A stretch of 64,000 nucleotides of DNA. Origin: Bog-473 sp963788125 (GTDB taxonomy: Bacteria; Actinomycetota; Acidimicrobiia; Acidimicrobiales; RAAP-2). The first letter of the stretch is position 1, and each line of letters begins with the position of its first letter. Of this stretch, positions 32,505-39,399 are shown one piece after another. Position numbers and translations under genes: made by a program. The DNA lies in the NCBI GenBank assembly GCA_963788125.1, contig CAWBFN010000002.1, positions 1,054,001-1,118,000 on the forward strand, written 5' to 3'. Under the pieces are notes generated by a model. It saw nothing but the letters and a program-made list of their open reading frames with translations, was not told the origin of the DNA and did not search any database.

Positions 32505-33144
32505 GGCGCCACGAACGGCGCTGCGACACGCCGTCCCGGTGGTTCTGGAGGCCGTCGTCATCCCGCTCGCGCTGTTCTACTCGGTGCTCCTCTTCTGGGG
32601 GTTCCGCGGCGCGCTGATCGCCGCCCTCGGCTGGTCGTTCGTGGCCCTGGGCCGCAGGCTGTACCGGGGAGAGCGGGCCTCCATGCTGCTCATGCTCGGA
32701 ACCATGCTCCTGACCGTGCGGACGGCGGTGTCGTTCATCACCGGGAGCGCCTTCCTCTACTTCGCCCAGCCCACGGCCGGTACCATCGTGATCGCCCTGG
32801 TGCTGTTCGGCTCGGCCATCATCGGGCGGCCGTTCACCCAGCGCTTTGCGGGCGACTTCTGCCCGATGGACCCCGACCTGCTGGCCCGACCGCTCGTGCA
32901 GCGGTTCTTCGTCCGCATCTCGGTCCTGTGGGCCACCGTGCTCCTGTTGAACGCCGGCTTCGTGCTGTGGCTGCTGGTCACCTCCTCGCTCCACGCGTTC
33001 GTGCTCGAGCGGGCGGCGGTCACCTACACCCTCACCGCCTGCGCCATCTACCTGTCCATCCGGCAGTTCGTAAAGATGATGCGCGGCGACGGCATCACCG
33101 TGCAGTGGGGCGCAGAGCCGGCCCTGCTGGCCGTCGAGGCGTAG
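32398..33144 (+). CDS. Multi-pass membrane protein, VC0807-like
   Basis: Encodes up to 248 residues with about six hydrophobic helices: AVPVVLEAVVIPLALFYSVL, the next around ALIAALGWSFVAL, then MLLMLGTMLLTV, TIVIALVLFGSAIIG, VLWATVLLLNAGFVLWLLV and a C-terminal helix. The pattern with RPFTQRFAGDFCPMDPDLL before a VRISVLWATV helix resembles the VC0807 family (function unknown). The start is uncertain: ATG at 32398 adds a polar N terminus of 34 residues that looks unlike the family; ATG at 32500 gives 214 residues but lies in a hairpin without an obvious ribosome-binding site. Confidence 0.75.
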   Translation: MDQTGNVVAGGVRRQLPHLTISAHTCGKSGGILRMPAPRTALRHAVPVVLEAVVIPLALFYSVLLFWGFRGALIAALGWSFVALGRRLYRGERASMLLMLGTMLLTVRTAVSFITGSAFLYFAQPTAGTIVIALVLFGSAIIGRPFTQRFAGDFCPMDPDLLARPLVQRFFVRISVLWATVLLLNAGFVLWLLVTSSLHAFVLERAAVTYTLTACAIYLSIRQFVKMMRGDGITVQWGAEPALLAVEA

Positions 33145-33159
33145 CTCTCAGAGCGGGGC

Positions 33160-33495
33160 TCAGCCCTCCCACGAGGACTGCCGTTCCGACCCGGTGTCGA
33201 AGAAGGCGTCGAGGTACTGATCGGTGGCGAGCTCGCTGTCGCGGGTCAGGGAGAACACCTCGGCCCCGCTGGTCGGGTGCCCCGGTAGGAGGCACACCTG
33301 GGCCAGGTTCAGGTACTCGACCCCGTTGGCGGTGGCGTAGGTGGCGGCCTCCATCTCGGCCAGCGAGATCGCGTTGTCGAAGCTGTCCGTGCACCAGAGC
33401 GTGATCCGCTCCTCGTAGACGAACCCGTGCTCGCCCTCCGATCCGAACAGGCATCTGACCGTGTACCACGTCGGGGCGGACGACTCTTTGGGCAT
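33160..33495 (-). CDS. DUF4288-like small protein
   Basis: A 111-residue protein starting MPKESSAPTWYTVRCLFGSE, with YEERITLWCTDSFDNAISLA and EMEAATYA matching the WY...YEERI...A..LAE.EA..YA pattern I associate with DUF4288 (unknown function). The C-terminal half is short and acidic. ATG at 33495 is 14 bp after the sufU stop on the same strand, so it is probably the last gene of sufC2-sufS-sufU-DUF4288. The long open frame upstream belongs to sufU antisense and was excluded. Confidence 0.75.
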   Translation of the reverse strand: MPKESSAPTWYTVRCLFGSEGEHGFVYEERITLWCTDSFDNAISLAEMEAATYATANGVEYLNLAQVCLLPGHPTSGAEVFSLTRDSELATDQYLDAFFDTGSERQSSWEG

Positions 33496-33509
33496 CTGGA
33501 CAGGGTAGA

Positions 33510-33998
33510 TCAGGAGACCCCGGCGGCCACCTCGTCGAGACCCTGGGCCAGCGCGATCCAACTGAGGGTGGCGCACTTGATCCGCACGGGGAACTTCACC
33601 ACGCCCTGGAGGGCGGCAAGCTCGCCCAGCCGGTCGAAGTCGATGGCCTGGGGTTCGTCGGCCTCGCCGTCCTTGCCCAGGAGGGCCTCGTGGATCGACA
33701 TCATCCCCTTGAACGTGTGGATCAGCTCGCGCACCTCGTCCAGCGACTTTCCCTTCACCGCCGACGACATGAGGGAGGCCGACGACTGGCTGATCGAGCA
33801 GCCCGAGCCGCCGATCTTCAGGTCGGCCAGCCTGTCGTCCTCGACCAGGAGGCTGATGACGACCTCGTCACCGCAGAGCGGGTTGAATCCTTCCACCCGA
33901 TGGGCCGGGGGTGATTCGAGCTCACCGCGGTTGCGGGGGGAGCGGTAGTGGTCGAGGATGATCTCGCGGTACAGATCGTCGAAGTCGCCTGAGGTCAC
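33510..33998 (-). CDS. sufU: SufU, Zn-dependent sulfurtransferase/scaffold of the SUF system
   Basis: Accepts persulfide sulfur from SufS and passes it to SufB. The 162-residue protein has Cys42 and Asp44 in NPLCGDEV, Cys67 in GGSGCSISQSS and Cys142 in RIKCATLSW, the full Zn/active-site set, plus the 18-21 residue insertion between the second and third Cys that separates SufU from IscU. GTG start overlaps the sufS stop by 4 bp, so the two partners are coupled. Confidence 0.95.
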   Translation of the reverse strand: MTSGDFDDLYREIILDHYRSPRNRGELESPPAHRVEGFNPLCGDEVVISLLVEDDRLADLKIGGSGCSISQSSASLMSSAVKGKSLDEVRELIHTFKGMMSIHEALLGKDGEADEPQAIDFDRLGELAALQGVVKFPVRIKCATLSWIALAQGLDEVAAGVS

Positions 33999-35239
33999 CC
34001 GAACAATCTACCGGCTTCGACCAACCCCTCGATCAGTACTTCGATGTCGCGCTCGTCGCTGAACAGGGACAATGACGCCCGAGCGGTGGCCTGGACGCCC
34101 AGTTTGCGCATGAGCGGCTTGGCGCAGTGGTGCCCGGGCCGCACGCAGACGCCGAACTGGTCGAGCACCTGCGCCAGATCGTGCGCGTGGATGTCGCGGT
34201 AGGCCAGGGAGATCACTCCGCCCCGGTCGTCGCCGGCGGGCGGGCCGAAGATGCGGCAATCGCCGCCGAGCTTGTCGTCCAGACGGCCCAAGGCGTAAAC
34301 AGTGAGCTCACGCTCGTGGGCGCGGATGCGGTCCATGCCGATGCCGCGCAGGTAGTCGACGGCGGTCGAGAGGCCCACGGCCTCGGCGATGGGGGGCGTG
34401 CCCGCCTCGAACCGGGCCGGAGGCGCCGCCGGCCGGAAGGAGTCGAGCTTCACATCGAGGATCATGCCGCCGCCACCGAGGAAGGGCGGCATGGCGGTGA
34501 GCAGCTCGCGGCGAGCCCACAGCACACCGATGCCGGTCGGGCCCATCATCTTGTGGCCCGAGAAGGCGAGGAAATCGGCGCCCAGCGCCTGCACGTCGAT
34601 GGGCACGTGCGGGACCAGCTGCGCCCCGTCGACCAGGACCACCGCTCCGGCGCTGTGGGCCACCGCCGCGATCTCGGCCACCGGATTGATGGTGCCGAGC
34701 ACGTTGGACATGGCCGATAGCCCGACCAGCTTGGCCCCGGCCACCAGGTTCGACAGGTCGTCCAGGTCGAGTCGACCCTCCCCGTCGACGGGTATGTGGC
34801 GCACCTCGAGGCCGATCTCGTCGGCCAGCATGAGCCAAGGGACGAGATTGGCGTGGTGCTCCATCTCGGTCAGCAGGACGCGATCGCCCGCCTTCAGATT
34901 GGCTCTGGCCCAGGTGTGCGCCACCAGGTTGATCGATTCGGTCGTGTTCTTGGAGAACACGATCTCGTGGGCGGGATCCGGCGCGCCGATGAAGCGGCCG
35001 ACCACCAGGCGGGCGTTCTCGTAGAGGTGGGTCGACTCCTCGGCGGTGGCGTAGACCCCGCGATGCACGTTGGCGTGGGTCGTCTCGTAGTAGTTCGCCA
35101 TGGCGTTGATGACCACTTGGGGCTGGAGGGCGGAAGACGCCGAGTCGAGATAGACGATCGGTCGGTCGTGCACGCGGCGCGTGAGCAGGGGGAAGTCCTT
35201 ACGGAGGGCCTCGACGTCCAAGGGAGCGGCCACCGTCAT
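33995..35239 (-). CDS. sufS: Cysteine desulfurase SufS
   Basis: Group II PLP cysteine desulfurase that mobilises sulfur from cysteine. The 414-residue protein has IVYLDSASSALQP near the start, TEMEHHANLVPW, the PLP lysine Lys230 in FSGHKMMGPTGIG, and the persulfide Cys372 in VRPGHHCAKPLM, which lies in the short loop typical of SufS. Its ATG overlaps the sufC2 stop (ATGA) and its stop overlaps sufU, giving a tightly coupled sufC2-sufS-sufU unit. Confidence 0.96.
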   Translation of the reverse strand: MTVAAPLDVEALRKDFPLLTRRVHDRPIVYLDSASSALQPQVVINAMANYYETTHANVHRGVYATAEESTHLYENARLVVGRFIGAPDPAHEIVFSKNTTESINLVAHTWARANLKAGDRVLLTEMEHHANLVPWLMLADEIGLEVRHIPVDGEGRLDLDDLSNLVAGAKLVGLSAMSNVLGTINPVAEIAAVAHSAGAVVLVDGAQLVPHVPIDVQALGADFLAFSGHKMMGPTGIGVLWARRELLTAMPPFLGGGGMILDVKLDSFRPAAPPARFEAGTPPIAEAVGLSTAVDYLRGIGMDRIRAHERELTVYALGRLDDKLGGDCRIFGPPAGDDRGGVISLAYRDIHAHDLAQVLDQFGVCVRPGHHCAKPLMRKLGVQATARASLSLFSDERDIEVLIEGLVEAGRLFG

Positions 35240-35977
35240 CGCCAGGCCTCGTAGCCCTGGGACTCCACGCGGCGGGCCAGTTCGGCATCGCCGCTCTGCA
35301 CGATCCGCCCGTCGACGAGGAGGTGCACGACGTCGGGCAGCAGCTCATCGAGCAGGCGCTGGTAGTGCGTGATGGCCAGCACGCCCAGTTGGGGCACCTC
35401 GCGCCGGACCTCGCGCACGCCGCGGCCGACCACGCGGAGGGCATCGATGTCCAGCCCCGAGTCGGTCTCGTCGAGCACGGCCACCCGCGGCTTGAGCAGT
35501 GCCATCTGCAGAATCTCGTTGCGCTTCTTCTCGCCTCCGCTGAAGCCCTGGTTGAGATGGCGGCTGGCGAACGACGAGTCCATGCCCAGCCGTTCCATCC
35601 ACTCGGTCATCAGGACCCGCACCTCGAGCGCCGAGACGTCTGACTCGGTGCGCGCCGCCATGGCCTGACGCAGGAACTGGGTGACCGAGACACCCTCGAT
35701 CGACTCGGGGTACTGGAAGGCCAGGAACAGCCCCGCCTTGGCGCGGACGTCGGTGGCCCAGGTCGTCACGTCCTCGCCGTCCAAGAGGATGGACCCCGAC
35801 GTCACCGTGTAGGAGGGGTGGCCCATCGAGCGCGCCGGCCAAGGTGGACTTCCCCGCTCCGTTGGGCCCCATGAGGGCATGCACCTCTCCGGCCTGCACC
35901 GAGAGATCGACCCCGCGCAGGATCTCGCGGCCTTCGGCTGCGACATGGAGGTCCCGGATCTCGAGCAGAGGGGTCAC
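35236..35977 (-). pseudogene. sufC: Fe-S assembly ATPase SufC, paralogue 2, with a +1 frameshift after Walker A
   Basis: The first frame (GTG at 35977, VTPLLEIRDLHVAAEGREIL) encodes Walker A GPNGAGKSTLAGAL. The second, open to 35236, encodes MGHPSYTVTSGSILLDGEDV, GFSGGEKKRNEILQM (signature), VAVLDETDSGLDIDAL (Walker B) and AITHYQRLL. Removing one base at 35827 (CTC-G-ATGGGC on the minus strand) joins them into a canonical SufC. Both halves are uninterrupted, so the change is recent or a sequencing error; no slippery homopolymer is present. It overlaps sufS by ATGA. This copy looks closer to typical SufC than paralogue 1. Confidence 0.85.
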
Positions 35978-35982
35978 GCAAA

Positions 35983-36014
35983 AAGTCTACCGTTTTGGTC
36001 AGGTATTGCTGACC
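35983..36014 (-). promoter_or_regulatory. sufC2SU promoter with GGTCAG-N6-CTGACC palindrome
   Basis: A perfect 6+6 inverted repeat, GGTCAG (35997-36002) and CTGACC (36009-36014), lies upstream of sufC2. On the minus strand TAGACT (complement of 35983-35988) serves as a -10 box about 5 nt from the GTG, and the palindrome covers where the -35 element would be; no good -35 match is seen. This is the geometry of a regulator site. The same repeat is not visible at the sufB promoter. Confidence 0.5.
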
Positions 36015-36023
36015 GGGCGTGCG

Positions 36024-36641
36024 TCACCAGCCCCGGTCGACCCATTCCTGCAGGTGGGGGGCCTCTTTTCCCACGGTGGTGGCCACCCCGTGGCCCGGGA
36101 GCACGACCGTGTCGGGAGCGAACGCAGCAAAGATGCGACGGTCGATGGAGGTGATGATGGACGGGAAGTCCCCCCCTTCGAAGCTCGTGTTGCCCGGGCC
36201 GCCCGGAAAGAGCGTGTCCCCCGAGAAGAGGAGGGGAGTGCCCTCGACGGCGAAGCAGATGGAGCCGGGCGTGTGCCCGGGCGTGGCCAAGGTGCGTATG
36301 CGCAGGTCACCGACGCTCAGCTGCTCGTCGTCGGTCAGGAGGAGGTCGTAGCTGGGGAGCATGCCCGCGTCGGCCTCGGTCACCGCCACGGAGATACCGG
36401 CCTCGCGCACCGCCGGCACCGCCTGAATGTGGTCCCAGTGCCCGTGGGTCTCGACGACCTGACGCACGCCGAGCCGCGTGCAGATCTCGAGCAGGGCCTC
36501 ATGCTCGTTGGCCGCATCAATGAGGAGCGCATCACCGGTCCTGCGACATCGGATCACGTAGACGTTGTTGTCCATCGACCCCACCACTATCTGGTGGACC
36601 TCGGCCGCCGCGCTGCTCCAGATCATCTCCAGCTGTCCCAT
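36024..36641 (-). CDS. Metallo-beta-lactamase-fold hydrolase, glyoxalase II-like
   Basis: A 205-residue MBL protein with the metal motif VVETHGHWDHIQAV (about residues 62-75), ATPGHTPGSICFAV, the bridging Asp in LLFSGDTLFPGGPGNT and the final His in VVLPGHGVATT. The set fits the glyoxalase-II/persulfide-dioxygenase-like subgroup that hydrolyses thioesters, but the substrate is not determined. It lies 46 bp upstream of sufC2's start, in the same orientation, and has its own start region. Confidence 0.88.
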   Translation of the reverse strand: MGQLEMIWSSAAAEVHQIVVGSMDNNVYVIRCRRTGDALLIDAANEHEALLEICTRLGVRQVVETHGHWDHIQAVPAVREAGISVAVTEADAGMLPSYDLLLTDDEQLSVGDLRIRTLATPGHTPGSICFAVEGTPLLFSGDTLFPGGPGNTSFEGGDFPSIITSIDRRIFAAFAPDTVVLPGHGVATTVGKEAPHLQEWVDRGW

Positions 36642-36661
36642 GTCCCCAGAGTCTCACAGAC

Positions 36662-36684
36662 GGGCCCTGTGGTCGCACAGGCCC
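36662..36684. repeat. Hairpin in a divergent promoter region
   Basis: GGGCCCTGTG (36662-36671) pairs with CACAGGCCC (36676-36684) over 9 bp with one bulged C and a 4-nt loop, between the divergent hydrolase and acyl-CoA dehydrogenase genes. It could be an operator shared by both. A TAGACA box (36694-36699) follows on the plus strand. Confidence 0.35.
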
Positions 36685-36741
36685 CGGTTCTGGTAGACAG
36701 CCCACCAGGGGGGGACACCGCACTAGGAGAGGGAGCCTCGA

Positions 36742-37857
36742 ATGAATTTCGCCTTCAGTGACGAGCAAGAAGAGCTCCGCACCGCCGTGCGGCGCTTCCT
36801 CGCCGAGAAGTCGCCCGAGACCGAGGTGCGCCGGTTGATGGAGACCACCGACGGTTATGACCCGGCGGTGTGGAGGCAGATGGCCGACCAGCTGGGCCTG
36901 CAGTCGCTGACGATCCCCGAGGAGTTCGGCGGATCGGGCTTCTCCTATGTGGAGCTGGTCGTGGTCCTCGAAGAGATGGGCGCGGCGTTGCTGTGCGCCC
37001 CGTTCTTCTCCACCGTGGCCCTGGCGGCCAACGCCGTGCTCACCTCGGGCGACGACGGGGCCAAGAAGTACCTCCTCCCCGGGATCGCGTCGGGGGAGAC
37101 CATCGGGACGCTGGCCATCACCGAGGACAACGGCCGGTGGGACTTCGGCGCCATCGAGTGCCGGGCGGAACCAACCGCAGACGGCTGGGCCCTCAACGGG
37201 CACAAGAGCTTCGTCATCGACGGACACGTGGCCGATCTGATCGTCGTGGCGGCGCGCGGCGCGCAGGGGATCTCGCTCTTCGGGGTCAAGGGGGACGCCG
37301 AGGGGCTGTCCCGGACACCGCTGGCCACCATGGACCAGACGCGCAAGCAGGCCCGCCTGGAGTTCACGGACACCCCCGCCTGGTTGATCGGCACCGATGG
37401 CGGGGCACAAGCCGGGCTCTCCAAGACCCTCGACCTGGCCGCCGTGGCGCTGGCGGCCGAGCAGGTGGGCGGGGCCCAGCGCGTGCTCGACTCCTCCGTC
37501 GAGTACGCCAAGACCCGTATGCAGTTCGGTCGTCCCATCGGCAGCTTCCAGGCGATCAAGCACAAGTGCGCCGACATGCTGCTCGAGGTGGAGTCGGCCA
37601 AGTCGGCGGCGTACTACGCGGCCTGGGCGGCGTCCGAGGACTCCGACGAGCTCCCCGTGGTCGCCAGCCTGTGCAAGTCCTACTGCTCCGAGGCGTACTT
37701 CCATGCCGCGGCGGAGAACATCCAGATCCACGGCGGCATCGGCTTCACCTGGGAGCACCCGGCCCACCTGTACTTCAAGCGGGCCAAATCCTCCGAGCTG
37801 CTGCTCGGCGACCCGGCCTATCACCGCGAGCTCCTGGCACAGCGCATCGGCATTTAA
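36742..37857 (+). CDS. Acyl-CoA dehydrogenase
   Basis: A 371-residue family member starting MNFAFSDEQEELRTAVRRFL. LAITEDNGRWDF occupies the flavin-loop position but is diverged from the usual TEPxxGSD; YAKTRMQFGRPIGSFQAIKH, IQIHGGIGFTWEHPAHLYFK and the C-terminal SSELLLGDPAYHRE are typical of the FadE-type subfamily used in ring or branched acyl-CoA catabolism, often as heterotetramers. The substrate is unknown. GGAGAGGGAG precedes the ATG. The alpha/beta-hydrolase gene begins on the base after its stop. Confidence 0.9.
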   Translation: MNFAFSDEQEELRTAVRRFLAEKSPETEVRRLMETTDGYDPAVWRQMADQLGLQSLTIPEEFGGSGFSYVELVVVLEEMGAALLCAPFFSTVALAANAVLTSGDDGAKKYLLPGIASGETIGTLAITEDNGRWDFGAIECRAEPTADGWALNGHKSFVIDGHVADLIVVAARGAQGISLFGVKGDAEGLSRTPLATMDQTRKQARLEFTDTPAWLIGTDGGAQAGLSKTLDLAAVALAAEQVGGAQRVLDSSVEYAKTRMQFGRPIGSFQAIKHKCADMLLEVESAKSAAYYAAWAASEDSDELPVVASLCKSYCSEAYFHAAAENIQIHGGIGFTWEHPAHLYFKRAKSSELLLGDPAYHRELLAQRIGI

Positions 37858-38607
37858 ATGTCGGGACCGTATCGGCCCATCCGCGGTCACGCCGGAGACC
37901 TGTGGTCGTACGCCAGCGCCACCCCGCCCGGCGCTCCGGTGAGCGGGCACGTGGTCCTCTGCCATGATCTGCCCCGAGCCAGCGGCTCGGCCAGCGACGT
38001 GGGCCAGACCTATCCTTCGTTGGCCGATCGGCTCACGCGCGAGACCGGCCAGCGGGTCGTCGTGGGCCTCCTGCGCGGTGCGGGGAAGTCCGGCGGGGAC
38101 TTCTCGGCCCAGGGATGGTTGGACGACGTACGGGTCCTGATGGAGGCGGAGATCGCCGACGACGCGCGCCGCTGGCTGGTCGGGTTCGGGTTCGGCGGGG
38201 TCCTCTCCCTCCACCTGGCTGCCGGCGATGACCGGGTGGCCGGGGTGGCGTGCCTGGGCACGCCGGTCCACCTTGACGTCCTGGCGGGGGACCCGGAGGC
38301 GCTGGTCGAGCGGTGTATCCGCTCCGGGGTGATCCGTCGCGCGGGCTTTCCCTCTTCTCCGGCGGCCTGGGCCAAGGAGATCTCGGACCTCCATCCCGTG
38401 GAGGACGCAGAGCAGTTGAAGGGGCGCCCACTGCTCGTGGTCCATGGCGCCGACGATCCGGACATCCCGGTGGACGACGCTCGGGCGCTGTCCGACGCGG
38501 CGACCGGACCAGCCGACCTGCGGGTGGTCCTCGGTGCGGGACACTGGCTCCGGGCCGATCCCCGGGTGGTGGCCATCCTGGTCGGCTGGCTGGAGCGCCG
38601 GCGCTGA
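37858..38607 (+). CDS. Alpha/beta-hydrolase-fold protein with Gly at the nucleophile position
   Basis: A 249-residue alpha/beta-hydrolase fold. The nucleophile elbow, normally GxSxG, reads LVGFGFGGVLSLH, so residue 111 is Gly instead of Ser. The other triad positions look normal: Asp in LLVVHGADDPDIPVDDA and His in VLGAGHWLRADPRV. It is therefore probably not a conventional serine hydrolase; it could be a non-catalytic binding protein or use another mechanism. It is directly joined to the upstream acyl-CoA dehydrogenase gene (no gap), suggesting a role with the same acyl-CoA substrate. Confidence 0.8.
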   Translation: MSGPYRPIRGHAGDLWSYASATPPGAPVSGHVVLCHDLPRASGSASDVGQTYPSLADRLTRETGQRVVVGLLRGAGKSGGDFSAQGWLDDVRVLMEAEIADDARRWLVGFGFGGVLSLHLAAGDDRVAGVACLGTPVHLDVLAGDPEALVERCIRSGVIRRAGFPSSPAAWAKEISDLHPVEDAEQLKGRPLLVVHGADDPDIPVDDARALSDAATGPADLRVVLGAGHWLRADPRVVAILVGWLERRR

Positions 38608-38642
38608 GGCGTGGGCGCAGAGGCGTGGGCGCAGATAGTCGG

Positions 38643-38648
38643 TAGCGT
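38643..38648 (+). promoter_or_regulatory. Leaderless -10 box (TAGCGT)
   Basis: TAGCGT lies exactly 7 nt before the GTG at 38656, placing the predicted transcription start at the start codon. The same hexamer occurs in the promoters at 39352-39357 and 43968-43973. Confidence 0.5.
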
Positions 38649-38655
38649 TCAGGGC

Positions 38656-39315
38656 GTGTTCGAGCGCTTCACCGACCGGGCGCGGAGGGTGTTGGTACTG
38701 GCGCAGGAAGAGGCGCGGCTCCTCAACCACAGCTTCATCGGGACCGAGCACATCCTCCTCGGCCTGATCGGCGAGGGCGATGGCCTGGCCGCCCAGGCGC
38801 TGACCACGCTCGGCATCACGCCGGAGGCCGTACGCCGGAAGGTAGAGGAGACGATCGGCATGGCCGGCACCGCACCGAGCGGGTCGCCGCCCTTCACCCC
38901 GCGGGCGAAGAAGGTCCTCGAGCTCTCCCTGCGCGAGGCGCTGCAGCTGGGCCACAGCCACATCGGGACCGAGCACATCCTTCTCGGGTTGGTGCGCGAA
39001 GGCGAAGGCATGGCGGCCACCGTCCTGGTCGGACTCGGCGCCGACCTCGGCAGGGTGCGCCGCGAGGTGGTGAGGTTCATCTCGGGGCACGAGCACCGTG
39101 AGCACGTGGCGTACCCCTCGGCGGGCCCCTGGGCCAGACCGCAGACGAGCCCCGAGCCCCGGTGCCCGCGCTGCCATGCCGGTCTGGGCGAAACGGCCCG
39201 CTTTCGCACCATGAGCGTCGCCGCCGAAGACCGCGACAGCCCCAAGAAGTCACGCACGTTCGACGTCGTGTACTGCAGCCGGTGCGGCATGACCCTGCAC
39301 ATGTTCACCGCATGA
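38656..39315 (+). CDS. Orphan double Clp N-domain protein with C-terminal zinc ribbon
   Basis: A 219-residue protein made of two Clp_N (ClpC-type) repeats, each with the same core: HSFIGTEHILLGLIGEGDGL (about 25-44) and HSHIGTEHILLGLVREGEGM (about 100-119). There are no AAA+ ATPase modules. The C terminus has two CxxC knuckles, Cys170/Cys173 in RCPRCHAGL and Cys207/Cys210 in YCSRCGMTL, forming a likely zinc ribbon. ClpC N domains bind adaptors and substrates, so it may act as an adaptor or decoy for the Clp machine. GTG start is set by the -10 box at 38643; a longer frame was rejected. Confidence 0.85.
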   Translation: MFERFTDRARRVLVLAQEEARLLNHSFIGTEHILLGLIGEGDGLAAQALTTLGITPEAVRRKVEETIGMAGTAPSGSPPFTPRAKKVLELSLREALQLGHSHIGTEHILLGLVREGEGMAATVLVGLGADLGRVRREVVRFISGHEHREHVAYPSAGPWARPQTSPEPRCPRCHAGLGETARFRTMSVAAEDRDSPKKSRTFDVVYCSRCGMTLHMFTA

Positions 39316-39399
39316 CGATCGTCGCAATTACTCCCGGATAGGGGATTTCTGTAGCGTCATGCCGTTGGCGGCCAGTGGAGCTTCGCATCATGGAGAACG

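Noticed and set aside
35820..35830. Programmed frameshifting in sufC2
   Set aside because: No slippery heptamer, stop codon in the right place or downstream structure was seen; an indel or error is simpler.
36532..39177. 881-codon minus-strand open frame
   Set aside because: It lies antisense to an acyl-CoA dehydrogenase, an alpha/beta-hydrolase and the Clp-N gene, all with clear motifs. Its own translation is low-complexity Arg/Gly/His-rich, typical of GC-rich antisense frames.
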